Notes: generated by a model from the sequence alone, not told the origin. A stretch of DNA of 64,000 bases from Brevibacterium aurantiacum (GCF_900169065.1 NZ_FXZB01000011.1:62001-126000), one strand, 5' to 3'. Shown: positions 41,631 through 53,318, counted from the first letter of the stretch. Made by a program: numbers and translations.

Positions 41631-42347
41631 TCAGGATTGGTCGAGGTAGTGCAGGACTGCTGCGACTCGCCGGCTCGTGGTCTGTCCGGCATGGAGTCCG
41701 AGCTTGTCGAAGATCGAGCTGATGGCCTTCTCCACCGAGCTGATGGACACATAGAGGCGTTCAGCGATGCCGCGATTCGACAACCCCTCGGCCATGGTCT
41801 CGAGGACCTCGTTCTCTCGGGGTGTGAGTGCCGACAGTGAGTTCTGCTTCTCGGACGAGCTCAGCAATTGTCGGACCACCTCGGGGTCGATGACAGTTCC
41901 GCCTTCAGCAATCCGGTTGACGGAATCGAGGAAACGGTCGATGTCGGTAACCCGGTTCTTCAGCAGGTAGCCCACGCCCACGGTCTCGGTGCTCAGCAGC
42001 TCGGTCGCGTATTCGCGCAGCACGTACTGGCTGAGGACAAGCACCCCGATGTCGGGGAAGCGACGTTTGATCGCCAGGGCCGCTTCGAGTCCTTCGGTGG
42101 TGTGCGTGGGCGGCATTCGCACATCGACGATCGCCAGGTCTGGACGGGTGTCCGCGACTGCCGCCAGCAGCTGGTGACCGTCGTCGACCGAGGCGACGAC
42201 GGAGATGCCCTCGTCTTCGAGCAGGCTCCTCACCCCTTCTCGCAGCAGCACGGAGTCATCGGCCAATACCACTCGCATGGGAACCTCGTTGATGGCCTCG
42301 ACCGCGGATTCGGACATGCCGGATTCGGTCACGCCGGGTTCAGACAT
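41631..42347 (-). CDS. Response regulator, NarL/FixJ family
   Basis: A receiver domain (about residues 24-145) has DD at ADDSVLLRE, the phosphorylated Asp in AIVDVRMPP and the conserved Lys in LLKNRV. A LuxR-type helix-turn-helix follows (LTPRENEVLETMAEGLSNRGIAERL, shown here in two parts of the motif). It overlaps the kinase gene by eight bases and is its partner. The first in-frame ATG at 42347 gives a 23-residue tail before the receiver; an ATG at 42278 (MRVVLADDS) is equally plausible. Confidence 0.9.
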   Translation of the reverse strand: MSEPGVTESGMSESAVEAINEVPMRVVLADDSVLLREGVRSLLEDEGISVVASVDDGHQLLAAVADTRPDLAIVDVRMPPTHTTEGLEAALAIKRRFPDIGVLVLSQYVLREYATELLSTETVGVGYLLKNRVTDIDRFLDSVNRIAEGGTVIDPEVVRQLLSSSEKQNSLSALTPRENEVLETMAEGLSNRGIAERLYVSISSVEKAISSIFDKLGLHAGQTTSRRVAAVLHYLDQS

Positions 42348-43488
42348 AGGGGATCTCCGCTCTCACAGTGGTTCCGGTTGTTTCCGTGCTCGTCACAGTC
42401 AGTGTTCCATCCAACGCTCCGACCCGACGATTCAATCCTTTCAGCCCACCGCCGGTGGGATCGGCACCACCGGAACCGTCATCGACCACCTCGGCGATCA
42501 GTGCCTGCTCCTCGTCGATGACGCTGATTCTGATGCTCGTGGCATTCGCGTGTTTGACGACGTTGGTCACCGCCTCTCGGACGACGAAGTATGCAGCAGA
42601 CTCGGTGGCCTGGGACACTCGCCGAGACGGGACTGCGGTGAGCTCGACCGGTATCGGGCAGTGATCGGCCACCCGGTTGAGGACGGTGCCCAACCCGTGC
42701 TCATCCAATGCTGTGGGGTAGACCCGCCAGGCGACCTCGCGCATTTCGTCGATGAGGTCCTGGGATTGGACGAGAGCGTCGTCGAGGAGGGCGCTGGCCT
42801 TGTCCTGGTCCTTCGCACGTTGGGCGCGGGCGATGAGCACGGACAGGGAGACGACGTTCTGCTGCACCCCGTCGTGGAGGTCGCGTTCGATGCGGCGCCT
42901 CTCCTCGTCGATGGCCATGACCACTCCGTGCCGGGTCATGAGGAGCTGGGTGATACGCGTGTGAGGTGCGTTGGGGCGGCTGACCTGGGTGAACCTGGCG
43001 TCGATGATGCCGTGGAGCCAATTGGCCACCTCGGCGAGAATGATGACTCCGATGAGGTTCGCGGCACCGTAGAGCACTCCGACGAACAGCGTCGGCTGGC
43101 TGATGGTCCAGAAATCGAAGCCGATGGTGATGCTGCCGCCGATGAACAGGCCCTGGATGAGGGAGCCGATGGTCACAAGCAGGAAACCGGTGAGCAGATT
43201 GAGCATGGGCACGGCGATGATCCCGGCGAGGGCGCCGGTGAGGACGAAGAAGCCTCTCCTGACCGGGAGCTGGCCCATGACGATGCCGAAGCACTTCGCC
43301 TGCCGGGACCTCTCCCAGCCGAGGACTCGACGGCTCAGCCGAGATGTTGACGAGGGGACGGCTGCAAGCAGAAGCGGAAGGCACAGGGCCACTCCCCAGA
43401 GGATGCCCAGCACCGAGGTGGCCCAACGGGTGACGAACATGCGGGATTCTCGGGGAATCCTCGCGGTCAGCGACGTCGGCCAGGGCAT
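42340..43488 (-). CDS. Sensor histidine kinase, NarL-partner type (HisKA_3)
   Basis: The N-terminal half has four or more hydrophobic helices (about residues 20-45, 80-110, 115-145). The dimerisation and phosphorylation motif RRRIERDLHDGVQQNVV contains the His that is autophosphorylated, and the ATPase domain has VREAVTNVVKHA (N box) and VVDDGSGGADPTGGGLKGL (G1/G2). The membrane part has no large extracellular loop, so it may sense a signal in the membrane. The start at 43488 follows TACGAT by six bases. Confidence 0.9.
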   Translation of the reverse strand: MPWPTSLTARIPRESRMFVTRWATSVLGILWGVALCLPLLLAAVPSSTSRLSRRVLGWERSRQAKCFGIVMGQLPVRRGFFVLTGALAGIIAVPMLNLLTGFLLVTIGSLIQGLFIGGSITIGFDFWTISQPTLFVGVLYGAANLIGVIILAEVANWLHGIIDARFTQVSRPNAPHTRITQLLMTRHGVVMAIDEERRRIERDLHDGVQQNVVSLSVLIARAQRAKDQDKASALLDDALVQSQDLIDEMREVAWRVYPTALDEHGLGTVLNRVADHCPIPVELTAVPSRRVSQATESAAYFVVREAVTNVVKHANATSIRISVIDEEQALIAEVVDDGSGGADPTGGGLKGLNRRVGALDGTLTVTSTETTGTTVRAEIPYV

Positions 43489-43494
43489 GAGTTG

Positions 43495-43500
43495 ATCGTA
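43495..43500 (-). promoter_or_regulatory. Putative leaderless -10 hexamer TACGAT (histidine kinase operon)
   Basis: TACGAT on the minus strand, six bases before the ATG at 43488. Confidence 0.5.
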
Positions 43501-43641
43501 GCAATGCCTTATACGGTCGCCCAGAGGATCGACCGCAGTCCTTTCTTCCGGTTTTCCGCATCATCTCTTCGGGGCGCCGTCCCGCAGGTGTGCACTGCGC
43601 CGCGTTCCGGGTGCGGTCGCGCTTCGATAGCGTCTGTGGAC

Positions 43642-44307
43642 ATGGACCTTGCCCCTGATATCCTCCGCACCACCGTCGAATCCCCGTGGGTGTACCTCCT
43701 CGTCTTCGTCATCGCGGGCATGGATTCCCTGTTCCCCATCGTGCCCTCGGACACCGTGCTCATCACGGCCGCCGCCTATGCCGCCGCCGGCATCCCGAGT
43801 CCCCTGGGCCTGCTCCTGGCAGCCGTGGTCGGAGCCCTCATCGGCGACTTCGCCGACCACCTCGTGGGGCGTGGAGGGGGTTCCCTGGTGCAGCGGTGGA
43901 CCAGGTCTTCGAGGGCCAAGCGATTGCTTGCGCACACCGAGGAGATCTTTGCCCGCCGAGGTGGGGTCGTCCTGATCGCGGGACGTTTCATTCCCGGTGG
44001 GCGTTCGGCCACAACCCTGAGCTCCGGGATTCTGAAGTATCCACGCACCCGCTTCCTCATCTTCGACGCTCTCGGCTGTCTGGCCTGGGCGATCTATTCC
44101 ATCGGGGTCGGTCTGCTCGGCGGTGTGCTGTTTGAGGACCAGCCTCTGCTCGGCGTGGGATTGGGCATCGGCATCGCCCTGGCCATCACCGGTGTAGCGG
44201 AACTCACGCGCAGACTGCTGGCCAGGAGGAAAGCCCGTGCAGACCAGGATCCAGCGGCGCACCGAGACCCTGCAGATTGGACAGCCGCAGCCGTTGACGT
44301 GGCATGA
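43642..44307 (+). CDS. DedA family membrane protein (possible undecaprenyl-phosphate translocase)
   Basis: The protein has about five helices, the N-terminal re-entrant motif MDSLFPIVPSDTVLI and the DedA hallmarks FIPGGRS and GDFADHLVGRGG. DedA proteins such as UptA move undecaprenyl phosphate back across the membrane for reuse in cell wall synthesis, which links it to the DUF368 protein at 20549. The ATG at 43642 is chosen over the long upstream frame that runs into the kinase promoter. It overlaps the next gene by four bases. Confidence 0.9.
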   Translation: MDLAPDILRTTVESPWVYLLVFVIAGMDSLFPIVPSDTVLITAAAYAAAGIPSPLGLLLAAVVGALIGDFADHLVGRGGGSLVQRWTRSSRAKRLLAHTEEIFARRGGVVLIAGRFIPGGRSATTLSSGILKYPRTRFLIFDALGCLAWAIYSIGVGLLGGVLFEDQPLLGVGLGIGIALAITGVAELTRRLLARRKARADQDPAAHRDPADWTAAAVDVA

Positions 44308-44966
44308 TGAATGGGATGTCTCAAGCGCTCGTGTGGTATGTCAGCTATGGGTCGAACATGCATCGTGACAGGCTCGCCTGTTACCTGCAGGGCGGCCGTC
44401 CTCCAGGTGCACTCGTCACCTATCCCGGCGCGAGAAACACCGATCCGCCGCTGGCAGAAATGGGCATCGAACTTCCCGGATCCATCTACTTCGCCGGCAG
44501 CTCCACCGTGTGGGGCGGCGGCGGAATGGCCTTCTATGACCATCAGGTCCCAGGCCCCACTCCGGCAAAGGCGTATCTCATCACTGCCGAGCAGTTCGCC
44601 GATGTCGCTGATCAGGAGATGAACCGCCCACCGTCATCCGCGAATCCGCTGGAGACTTTGGCCTGCGAACTTCCCGTCGGTTCCGCCCATTCGGTGGGAC
44701 CGGGCAAGTACGAGACGCTCCTCGTCCTCGACCGCAGGGACTCGATCCCGCTGGTGACCTTTACGGCCCCGCACGGATCCGAGGCAGTCCCCCACACCGT
44801 TCCCAACGAACCGTATCTGACGATGCTGCGCCTCGGCGCAGAGGAGGTCAGGTCCGTGACGACGCTCAGTTCAGCCTCGGAGCTCAACTTTGAATCGGAG
44901 CTCAGTTCAGCGTCGGAGCTCAGCTCTGCCGCAGCGACTCCCCAGCCCGCAGCTGCACGAGTGTGA
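44304..44966 (+). CDS. Gamma-glutamylcyclotransferase-like protein
   Basis: LVWYVSYGSNMHRDRLACYL at the N-terminus with the YGSN loop is typical of the gamma-glutamylcyclotransferase fold, and WGGGGMAFYDH follows. In Actinomycetota close relatives are often labelled histone deacetylase without evidence. The C-terminal 45 residues carry an imperfect Ser/Ala/Glu/Leu repeat (SSASEL, FESEL, SSASEL). It is coupled to the DedA gene by a four-base overlap and its last 47 bases overlap the convergent reductase gene. Confidence 0.72.
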   Translation: MMNGMSQALVWYVSYGSNMHRDRLACYLQGGRPPGALVTYPGARNTDPPLAEMGIELPGSIYFAGSSTVWGGGGMAFYDHQVPGPTPAKAYLITAEQFADVADQEMNRPPSSANPLETLACELPVGSAHSVGPGKYETLLVLDRRDSIPLVTFTAPHGSEAVPHTVPNEPYLTMLRLGAEEVRSVTTLSSASELNFESELSSASELSSAAATPQPAAARV

Positions 44967-45846
44967 GGTCGAGCAGCGGCGTCGCCACAGACAGATCCGC
45001 TGCCGTTCTCGCAAGGTGTCCGAGGATGTGCTCGGTTTCGCTGGGCAGGCCCGAAGTCACGTCACGGTAGAGCGATGAGGTGAACGACGAGCCCTCGGCG
45101 GTGAGCATGGACAAGGTCATCTCCCTGGCCTTGGCCGAGACCGGGTGTCCGCCCGCAGCCGCGACGGCCTCGAGCTCGTCGACGATCCGAACAATGTGCG
45201 CATGCCCTCCGGCCGCCATGATCGCCCCGACGGGTGCCCGGAACAGGCAGGTGACGACCCCGGCTGCGGCGATGAAGATCCACTTCTCCCACAGGGCGTC
45301 GGTGATGTTGTCCAGAATCTGCAGCTTAAAGCCGGGAACATCGAGGGCCTGGGCGATGGAATCCGGGACGCCCGTTCCGTCGAGATCGCCGATGGTCATA
45401 ACGGCGAGGTCCGTCATCTGGTGGACGGCACCGTCCATGATCGTCCCGACGATCTTGACCAGACCGCCCAGCACCTGGCCGGGGAACTCCTCGACCAATC
45501 GTTCGATCTGAGCCATGCCATTGAGGAACGGAATGATGAGGGTGTCCTCCCCCACTGCGGGTCTGATGTCGTCGATGATCGACTCCAGACCGTTGGCCTT
45601 GACCGCGACGATCACCAGGTCGAAAGACGTCGAACTCGAGCCGTTGGCAGTGGCGAGTTCGGCTGCGGTGAGGACGGGGATGTGGTTCGTCCGGTCCTCC
45701 CCGGGTGCAACGAATCGCAGACCGTTGGCCCTCATCGTCTGTGCTCGGGCCTCGCGGACGAAGAATGTGACATCGCGTCCTGCTTCGAACAGGCGGGTGC
45801 CGAACGCTCCGCCGGTTGCGCCGGCTCCGGCAATGAGTATCTTCAC
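44920..45846 (-). CDS. Ketopantoate reductase family protein (PanE/ApbA-like)
   Basis: The NADPH-binding start KILIAGAGATGGAFGTRLFE and the internal VAVKANGLESII and FLNGMAQIE, with the long helical C-terminal domain, fit 2-dehydropantoate 2-reductase. ApbA/PanE makes pantoate for coenzyme A; many paralogues act on other ketoacids, so panE is not asserted. GGGAGAG lies seven bases before a GTG at 45846; an ATG at 45861 without a good site is the alternative. The 3' end overlaps the convergent gene by 47 bases. Confidence 0.85.
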   Translation of the reverse strand: MKILIAGAGATGGAFGTRLFEAGRDVTFFVREARAQTMRANGLRFVAPGEDRTNHIPVLTAAELATANGSSSTSFDLVIVAVKANGLESIIDDIRPAVGEDTLIIPFLNGMAQIERLVEEFPGQVLGGLVKIVGTIMDGAVHQMTDLAVMTIGDLDGTGVPDSIAQALDVPGFKLQILDNITDALWEKWIFIAAAGVVTCLFRAPVGAIMAAGGHAHIVRIVDELEAVAAAGGHPVSAKAREMTLSMLTAEGSSFTSSLYRDVTSGLPSETEHILGHLARTAADLSVATPLLDLTLVQLRAGESLRQS

Positions 45847-45897
45847 TGTGTGCTCTCCCATGTCAGATGGATTCCGTGGCGTTTGCGTTGTGCGCTG

Positions 45898-46578
45898 TCA
45901 CAATGCCTGTTTGAGTTCCGTAGCTGCCGCCGCGGGGTCATCTGCTGCGGTCACTGCGCGGACGACGACGATGCGCTGTGCTCCGGTGGCCTGGACTTCC
46001 GCCTGCCGCTCACCAGCGGAGATCCCACCGATCGCAAACCAGGGTTTGGCTGCGGTGGTGGCGAGCGCACGCAGGGGTTCGACTCCGATGGCGGCCCGGC
46101 CGGGTTTGGTGGGGGTCTCCCACACGGGGCCGAGACAGAAATAGTCGATCTCGGGGTCCGCCTCGGCGGCGTGGGCCTGTTCGATGGAGTGTGTCGAGCG
46201 GCCCAGGATCACGTCGGGGCCGAGGACCGTGCGTGCCTGTTCGCTGGTGAGGTCGCCCTGGCCGATGTGGAAGACGTCGGCGCCGACGAGGAGGGCCACA
46301 TCGGCACGGTCGTTGACGGAGAACAGCTTCCCGTGACGATGGGCTGCCTCCCTGAGGACTTCGAGTGCTTCGATCTCAGCGCGGGCTTCGAGGCCCTTGT
46401 CGCGCAGCTGGATGATGTCGACGCCACCGGCATAGGCGGCATCAAGGAACTCGGGGAGATCGCCCTGCGCGCTGCGGGAATCGGTGCAGACATAGAGCCT
46501 GGACGCGTGAAGCCGGTCCAGTCGTGCGGCTCTGTCTGTGTCGTGGACTGCGGCGTCCATTGTCATATCTGCGGCCAT
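45898..46578 (-). CDS. thiE: Thiamine phosphate synthase
   Basis: ThiE couples the HMP-pyrophosphate and thiazole-phosphate halves to thiamine phosphate. The TIM-barrel protein has [11 protein letters not shown] (HMP-PP binding region), [26 protein letters not shown] and [11 protein letters not shown] seen here as [11 protein letters not shown], then WFAIGGIS. The ATG at 46578 follows TACTCT by six bases, so thiE seems to be transcribed leaderless and away from the riboswitch that controls the rest of the locus. Its start is only 16 bases from the 5' edge of that riboswitch on the other strand. Confidence 0.94.
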   Translation of the reverse strand: MAADMTMDAAVHDTDRAARLDRLHASRLYVCTDSRSAQGDLPEFLDAAYAGGVDIIQLRDKGLEARAEIEALEVLREAAHRHGKLFSVNDRADVALLVGADVFHIGQGDLTSEQARTVLGPDVILGRSTHSIEQAHAAEADPEIDYFCLGPVWETPTKPGRAAIGVEPLRALATTAAKPWFAIGGISAGERQAEVQATGAQRIVVVRAVTAADDPAAAATELKQAL

Positions 46579-46584
46579 GCTCCT

Positions 46585-46590
46585 AGAGTA
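46585..46590 (-). promoter_or_regulatory. Putative leaderless -10 hexamer TACTCT (thiE)
   Basis: TACTCT on the minus strand, six bases before the ATG at 46578. Confidence 0.5.
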
Positions 46591-46594
46591 GAGG

Positions 46595-46680
46595 AGTTCG
46601 CGGGAGCCTCATAAAGGGGGCTGAGAGGGCTTTGTGCCGACCGTTCAACCTGATGCGGATCATGCCGCCGGAGGGAGAAG
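46595..46680 (+). promoter_or_regulatory. TPP riboswitch (THI element)
   Basis: The conserved blocks appear in order: CGGGAGCC, GGGGGCTGAGAGGGC, ACCGTTCAACCTGAT and GCGGATCATGCCGCCGGAGG, then GGAGAAG. These match the P2/J3-2 (CTGAGA), P4 (CCTGAT) and P5 (GGAT-AATGCC-type) parts of the TPP riboswitch. The GGAGGGAG end also holds the ribosome binding site of thiO, so thiamine pyrophosphate would hide it and stop translation. It lies directly ahead of thiO-thiS-thiG-thiF. Confidence 0.9.
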
Positions 46681-46683
46681 CAC

Positions 46684-47861
46684 GTGCACGTCATTGTTGT
46701 GGGGGCCGGGATCATCGGCTTGTCCACTGCCTGGAATCTGCGCCGTCGCGGCGTCAGCGTCACCATCATCGATCCGGCTCCCGCCATGGGTGCCTCCCAT
46801 GCTGCGGCGGGGATGCTGGCTCCGGCCGCCGAGGTGGTGTGGGGGCAGTCTCCCCTGTACCCGCTGATGCGTGCCTCAGCAGACCTGTACCCGGACTTCG
46901 CCGCCGAGCTGGCTGCCGCGTCTGGCCATGATCTGGGGTATTCGAGCGCCGAGACCTTTGTGTGTGCCGGTGACCGGGCCGATCTCGCCTCTCTGCGCGA
47001 ACTCATCGACCTGCAGCGCGCAGCCGGTTTCGACGTCTCCCTCGTTCCCGGGTCAAGAGCCAGGGATCTGGAACCGGCGCTCTCACCCGGGGTATGCGGT
47101 GCGGTCACCATTCCCGGGGATCATTCGATCGATCCCCGACGGCTCACCGGCGCACTGCTGGCCGTCCTCGGCGACGCCGTTGTCCGTGCCCGAGTGACCG
47201 GTCTGCTCTCTCAGGCGGATCGGACCGTCGGTGTCGAACTCGAGGATGGGACGAGACTGCAGGCCGATCAGGTCGTCGTGGCCGCGGGCGGTTCCTGCAA
47301 CGACATCTCCGGAGTTCCCGCGCTGCCCCTGCGCCAGGTATGGGGCGAGGTGATCAGACTGCGGGCGCCCGAGACTCTGACCCCGCTTCTCACACGCACG
47401 ATCCGTGGGCTGGTCAAAGGTCGGCCCGTCTACGTTGTGCCTCGTCCCGACGGTGAACTCGTCCTCGGTGCCACGAGTCGTGAGGACGGTCGGTCCGGGA
47501 TCAACGCCGGAGGCGTCCACCAGCTGCTGCGCGACGCCGAACGTCTCGTCCCTGCCATCCTCGAGGCCGAGATCACCGACATCACCACCCGCGCCAGGCC
47601 GGGCTCACCCGATGACGTGCCGATCATCGGGCGCATCGATCCCGGCTGTGTGGTGTCCACCGGCTTCTTCCGGCACGGCATCCTCCTCGCCCCGCTGGGT
47701 GCGAACCTCACCGCCGACCTTGCGTGCGGGAGCGAAACCCTGGCGGGGCCGCCGGGGACACTCGCCGCGGTGGCGCCCGACCGATTCACCGAAGCCGCTC
47801 ATGCTCAGCAGCTCCAGACCACACCGAACGAAATGTTTCAGCAACCGACAGGGAGTCGACT

Positions 47862-47865
<4 letters not shown>
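46684..47865 (+). CDS. thiO: Glycine oxidase ThiO
   Basis: ThiO oxidises glycine to dehydroglycine, a precursor of the thiazole ring. The FAD-binding start reads VIVVGAGIIGLSTAWNLRRR, and SHAAAGMLAPAAEV (the DadA/ThiO loop), RPVYVVPRPDGELVLGATSREDG and RPGSPDDVPIIGR follow. The GTG start is preceded by the ribosome site in the riboswitch. It overlaps thiS by four bases (GTGA). Confidence 0.93.
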
Positions 47866-50126
<2,261 letters not shown>

Positions 50127-50624
50127 GTGCATCGACGTCGCCACCGGCCGCAGCAGCCGAATCGACCGCCGACGAGTGGTCACGCACCACACTGAGCTGA
50201 TCGTGGTGATGGGGCCGGTCTGCTGCAGCGACCAAGCTCCGGTCCCCCTCAGATCACCGGCGGCGGAGAAGATCACGAAGTACGGTGCCTCAGTTTCCTG
50301 AAGTTCGATGCTGAAGCTCAACGTCACACCGATCGGGCTGTCGACCTGGATGTCGGCTCGGCTTCCGGGGGCGATCGTGTCATCGATGGGCACAGCCACG
50401 GGAAGGCTGGGCCACCATTGCGGCCACGCCTCGATGTCACTGAGCACTGACCACACATCCCGCACAGAGGCATTGACCCTCCACCGATTCTCGAAGTGGA
50501 ATGGTGCTGACTCACCGGCCTGCGGTCGGACAAGGTGGTGGAGTGAGAGCTGGTGATCGTTCGTCATGGATCCCCTGGTGTTCGTGGATCGACGGGCGCT
50601 GATAAACCCGTTCTGACTCGACGG

Positions 50625-50630
50625 TACTGT
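50625..50630 (+). promoter_or_regulatory. Putative leaderless -10 hexamer TACTGT (mug)
   Basis: TACTGT, seven bases before the GTG at 50638. Confidence 0.4.
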
Positions 50631-50637
50631 GGAGACT

Positions 50638-51282
50638 GTGATTGAGGAAAGTTTCATCAGCTCCCGCCGACCTTCGCCTCTGGGAGGACGTAAGCCGACG
50701 AAGGACGACCTCGCAGAGTTCGCCACCGACGATCCCGATGCCATCGATGATGTCCTGCCCGGGCGTCCGGGAGAGCTGTCGATGCTCATCGTGGGAATCA
50801 ACCCTGGGCTGTGGACCGCCGCGGTCAATGCGCCCTTTGCCAGACCGGGCAACCGCTTCTGGCCCTCACTGCATCAGGCGGGTCTGACCGATCACCTTGT
50901 CGATGCCTCACTGGGCCTTGCCGCCGCAGATGAAGCACAGCTCTTGGCCCGGGGCATCGGGATCACCAACCTCGTCGGTCGGGCCACCGCCAGGGCAGAT
51001 GAACTGGACAATCAGGAGCTGCGCGACGGGGCGGCCCGATTGGTTCACCGACTCGACGACATCCGCCCCAAGGTGGTCGCGATCGCAGGAATCACCTCGT
51101 TCCGAATCGGGTACTCACAGCCCAAGGCCCAACTCGGCTTACAGGACTCGTCACTCATCGAGGGGTGGCCCGAGGACATTCCGCTGCACGTCGTCCCCCA
51201 GCCCAGCGGCCTCAATGCCCACTACCAGGTGCCTGATCTGGCCCGAATCTGGCGGCAAGTGTGGGAGAGCATCGAAGCCTGA
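50638..51282 (+). CDS. mug: Mismatch-specific DNA glycosylase (Mug/TDG family)
   Basis: The uracil-DNA-glycosylase fold is shown by SMLIVGINPGLWTAAV (GINPG is the Mug active-site loop), RPGNRFWPSLHQAGLT, GITNLVGRATARADEL and the second loop VVPQPSGLNAH, where the family has NPS-GLN. The enzyme removes uracil or thymine mispaired with G. I choose GTG at 50638 from the leaderless signal; a GTG at 50629 gives three more residues. It follows the divergent SRPBCC gene. Confidence 0.9.
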   Translation: MIEESFISSRRPSPLGGRKPTKDDLAEFATDDPDAIDDVLPGRPGELSMLIVGINPGLWTAAVNAPFARPGNRFWPSLHQAGLTDHLVDASLGLAAADEAQLLARGIGITNLVGRATARADELDNQELRDGAARLVHRLDDIRPKVVAIAGITSFRIGYSQPKAQLGLQDSSLIEGWPEDIPLHVVPQPSGLNAHYQVPDLARIWRQVWESIEA

Positions 51283-51335
51283 CCGGGCTTACAGCCCAAG
51301 ATTGCCGACCGTGGCACGAACGTGGAGCCTCGCTT

Positions 51336-51950
51336 CTAGTGTGGTGGAGCGAAATGCTCTCGGCAGCGCGCGACATAGGCTTCGAGGCCGCCGATATGGC
51401 TGGCATCGATGTCTGTGGCAGGAGCGTCCGACTCGTCATCTGTGTGCCCGGGTGCGCCCACACGCTGGTGGAAGACCGCGTCTCTGCCGCAGATTGTGCA
51501 CACTGCTGTCAGCTTGAGAACGTCTTCGGCCACGGCCATGAACGTCGGCATCGGTTCGAAGGGATCACCGTCGAACGTCACACTCAGCCCTTCGACAATG
51601 ACGGTGGCACCGCGTTCGACAAGTTCGAATACGGTCACCACGAGGTCCGGGCCGAAGAACTGCGCTTCGTCGATGGCGATCAGATCGTAGTCCTCGGCGT
51701 GGGCCACCTCCGCGAGGGACTCGACGTCGCCGACGGGCACGGCGGGGATATTGACACCGGTGTGCGAGGTGATCGCCGACAGCGTCGAACGGGTATCAAG
51801 AGAGTGGCTGAGGACGAGGACGTTGACCCCGGCGATCTTTGCCCGCCGGACCCGGCGCATGAGCTCCTCAGACTTTCCGGAGAACATGGGGCCGGCAATG
51901 ACGTCGAGACGACCTGCCTGCCGTGGCGAAGCAACGGGGTTCATAGGCAT
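51336..51950 (-). CDS. tdk: Thymidine kinase
   Basis: TK1-type features: Walker A AGPMFSGKSEELMRR, DLIAIDEAQFFGPDLV (Walker B and lid), and the zinc-binding cysteines CTICGRDA and ARCREHF, the last pair being partly unusual since only one Cys is clear. It phosphorylates thymidine with ATP to salvage pyrimidine nucleosides. The ATG at 51950 follows TAGGCT by six bases; an ATG two codons later is possible. Confidence 0.93.
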   Translation of the reverse strand: MPMNPVASPRQAGRLDVIAGPMFSGKSEELMRRVRRAKIAGVNVLVLSHSLDTRSTLSAITSHTGVNIPAVPVGDVESLAEVAHAEDYDLIAIDEAQFFGPDLVVTVFELVERGATVIVEGLSVTFDGDPFEPMPTFMAVAEDVLKLTAVCTICGRDAVFHQRVGAPGHTDDESDAPATDIDASHIGGLEAYVARCREHFAPPH

Positions 51951-51956
51951 GGGGCC

Positions 51957-51962
51957 AGCCTA
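51957..51962 (-). promoter_or_regulatory. Putative leaderless -10 hexamer TAGGCT (tdk)
   Basis: TAGGCT on the minus strand, six bases before the ATG at 51950; the same heptamer TAGGCTG occurs before 35347 and 35870. Confidence 0.5.
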
Positions 51963-52058
51963 CGCCGCGATCCCGTCGTACCGATATGGGTCACTCAACT
52001 TCGATCAGCTCGCGCATGCACCGTGTCAGCACGTCACCACGGTCAACCGTCACCGCGG

Positions 52059-52730
52059 TCAGTCGTCGACAGAGACTTTCTTTGATTCGACGTCGACGGA
52101 AACCTCGATCTCCTCGTCATCGTCATCGAAATCGAACTGGTATTCGATACGATCGTCGTCCGAGTCGAGCTTCCACCCGTCGAGTCGGCCTGAGGCCTTC
52201 TCCTGAGCTAGCTTGAGCGCCTCATCGAAGGCCATCGGATCCTTGAGATCGACCGCCTTCTCCTTGTCATCCGTGGAGTCCTTCTCCACGTCGACGACAT
52301 CGCCGGTCTCAGCATCGATCTCCACGTCGAATTCAGTTGTGCCGTCGATGATCTTCACCTCGTACTGCCAGGCCTCGTCGCGATCATCGAAGTCGAGTTC
52401 GATGGCGTGGACGTCGCCGTCCTTGGCCTCCTTCTTCGCCGTAGCGATGGCGTCTTCGGGGGCCACAGATGGCGATTCCTTGCTCAGATCAGCATCCTGG
52501 GGCAGTCCGGCGGATGCCGAGGCAGACGAGTCGTCAGGGCTCGGGTCCCCTGTCGTCGACTCTTCAGCACCGTCGTCGGCCGATTCCTGGGCCCCGGCTG
52601 TCTCTGCTGTCTGACCCTCACCTCCTGGTGCCTGATCGGCGTCCGATTCTCCGCTGGAGCAACCGGCGAGGGCGAAGGCGAGAATCATGGTCCCTGCGGC
52701 GGCCCGTGTGGCCAATCTCTGAGTCTTCAT
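52059..52730 (-). CDS. PepSY domain lipoprotein
   Basis: A lipobox (LALAGC, Cys near residue 24) and an Asp/Ser/Glu-rich linker of about 60 residues precede two PepSY domains: APEDAIATAKKEAKDGDVHAIE and FDEALKLAQEKASGRLDGWK start them. PepSY proteins at the cell surface often inhibit peptidases or bind metal/peptide. The whole protein is strongly acidic. The ATG at 52730 follows TACGGT by six bases. Confidence 0.88.
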   Translation of the reverse strand: MKTQRLATRAAAGTMILAFALAGCSSGESDADQAPGGEGQTAETAGAQESADDGAEESTTGDPSPDDSSASASAGLPQDADLSKESPSVAPEDAIATAKKEAKDGDVHAIELDFDDRDEAWQYEVKIIDGTTEFDVEIDAETGDVVDVEKDSTDDKEKAVDLKDPMAFDEALKLAQEKASGRLDGWKLDSDDDRIEYQFDFDDDDEEIEVSVDVESKKVSVDD

Positions 52731-52736
52731 ACCGCC

Positions 52737-52742
52737 ACCGTA
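52737..52742 (-). promoter_or_regulatory. Putative leaderless -10 hexamer TACGGT (PepSY gene)
   Basis: TACGGT on the minus strand, six bases before the ATG at 52730. Confidence 0.5.
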
Positions 52743-52803
52743 ACAACGGGCGAGGCTTTCTGCCCCCTTGCTAAGAGGATTCTCATGCTGGTGAGGGGCC
52801 TGG

Positions 52804-53265
52804 TCAGTCCAGACAGAACTCGTTGCCCTCAGGGTCGGCCATGACGATGAATCCGGTCTCCATCGGCGGGTTGGGGTCAACCCGCTCGAGTCGTTGAGCA
52901 CCCAACTCCAGCAGGCGCTGACATTCGTCTTCCAATGCCTGCATCCGTTCGTGGTTCTGCAGCCCGGGAGCCGCACGGACATCGAGATGGACCCTGTTCT
53001 TGACGGTTTTGCCCTCGGGCACGATCTGGAAGAACACCCGGGGGCCGCGTCCGTTTGGGTCTTCGATCGCGGCTCGGAAGTCTTCTGGTTTCATGTCGAT
53101 GCCCATGCCGGCGATGAATTCCTTCCACGCGGCAAAAGGATCGCCACCGGCTTCAAGTTTGACTCCCGGCGGGCCGGGCACGACATATCCGAGTACCTCG
53201 GCCCAGAAGGTGGCCTGCCCGATCGGGTCATGACAATCGAAGGTGATCTGAACTGCGCGACTCAT
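52804..53265 (-). CDS. VOC family protein
   Basis: The 153-residue protein opens with VQITFDCHDPIGQATFWAEVLG and closes with MADPEGNEFCLD, both VOC-fold signatures, and has KNRVHLDVRA in between. It is longer than the VOC protein at 22106 by an inserted region (about residues 40-75). GAGGAGAC precedes the ATG. It is downstream of a DinB gene with a 53-base gap, mirroring the VOC/DinB pair at 21.6-22.5 kb. Confidence 0.85.
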   Translation of the reverse strand: MSRAVQITFDCHDPIGQATFWAEVLGYVVPGPPGVKLEAGGDPFAAWKEFIAGMGIDMKPEDFRAAIEDPNGRGPRVFFQIVPEGKTVKNRVHLDVRAAPGLQNHERMQALEDECQRLLELGAQRLERVDPNPPMETGFIVMADPEGNEFCLD

Positions 53266-53318
53266 GGCGTCTCCTCATTGAGATAGTTCAATCAAGGATA
53301 CCTGCTTTTGCGGTGTGG

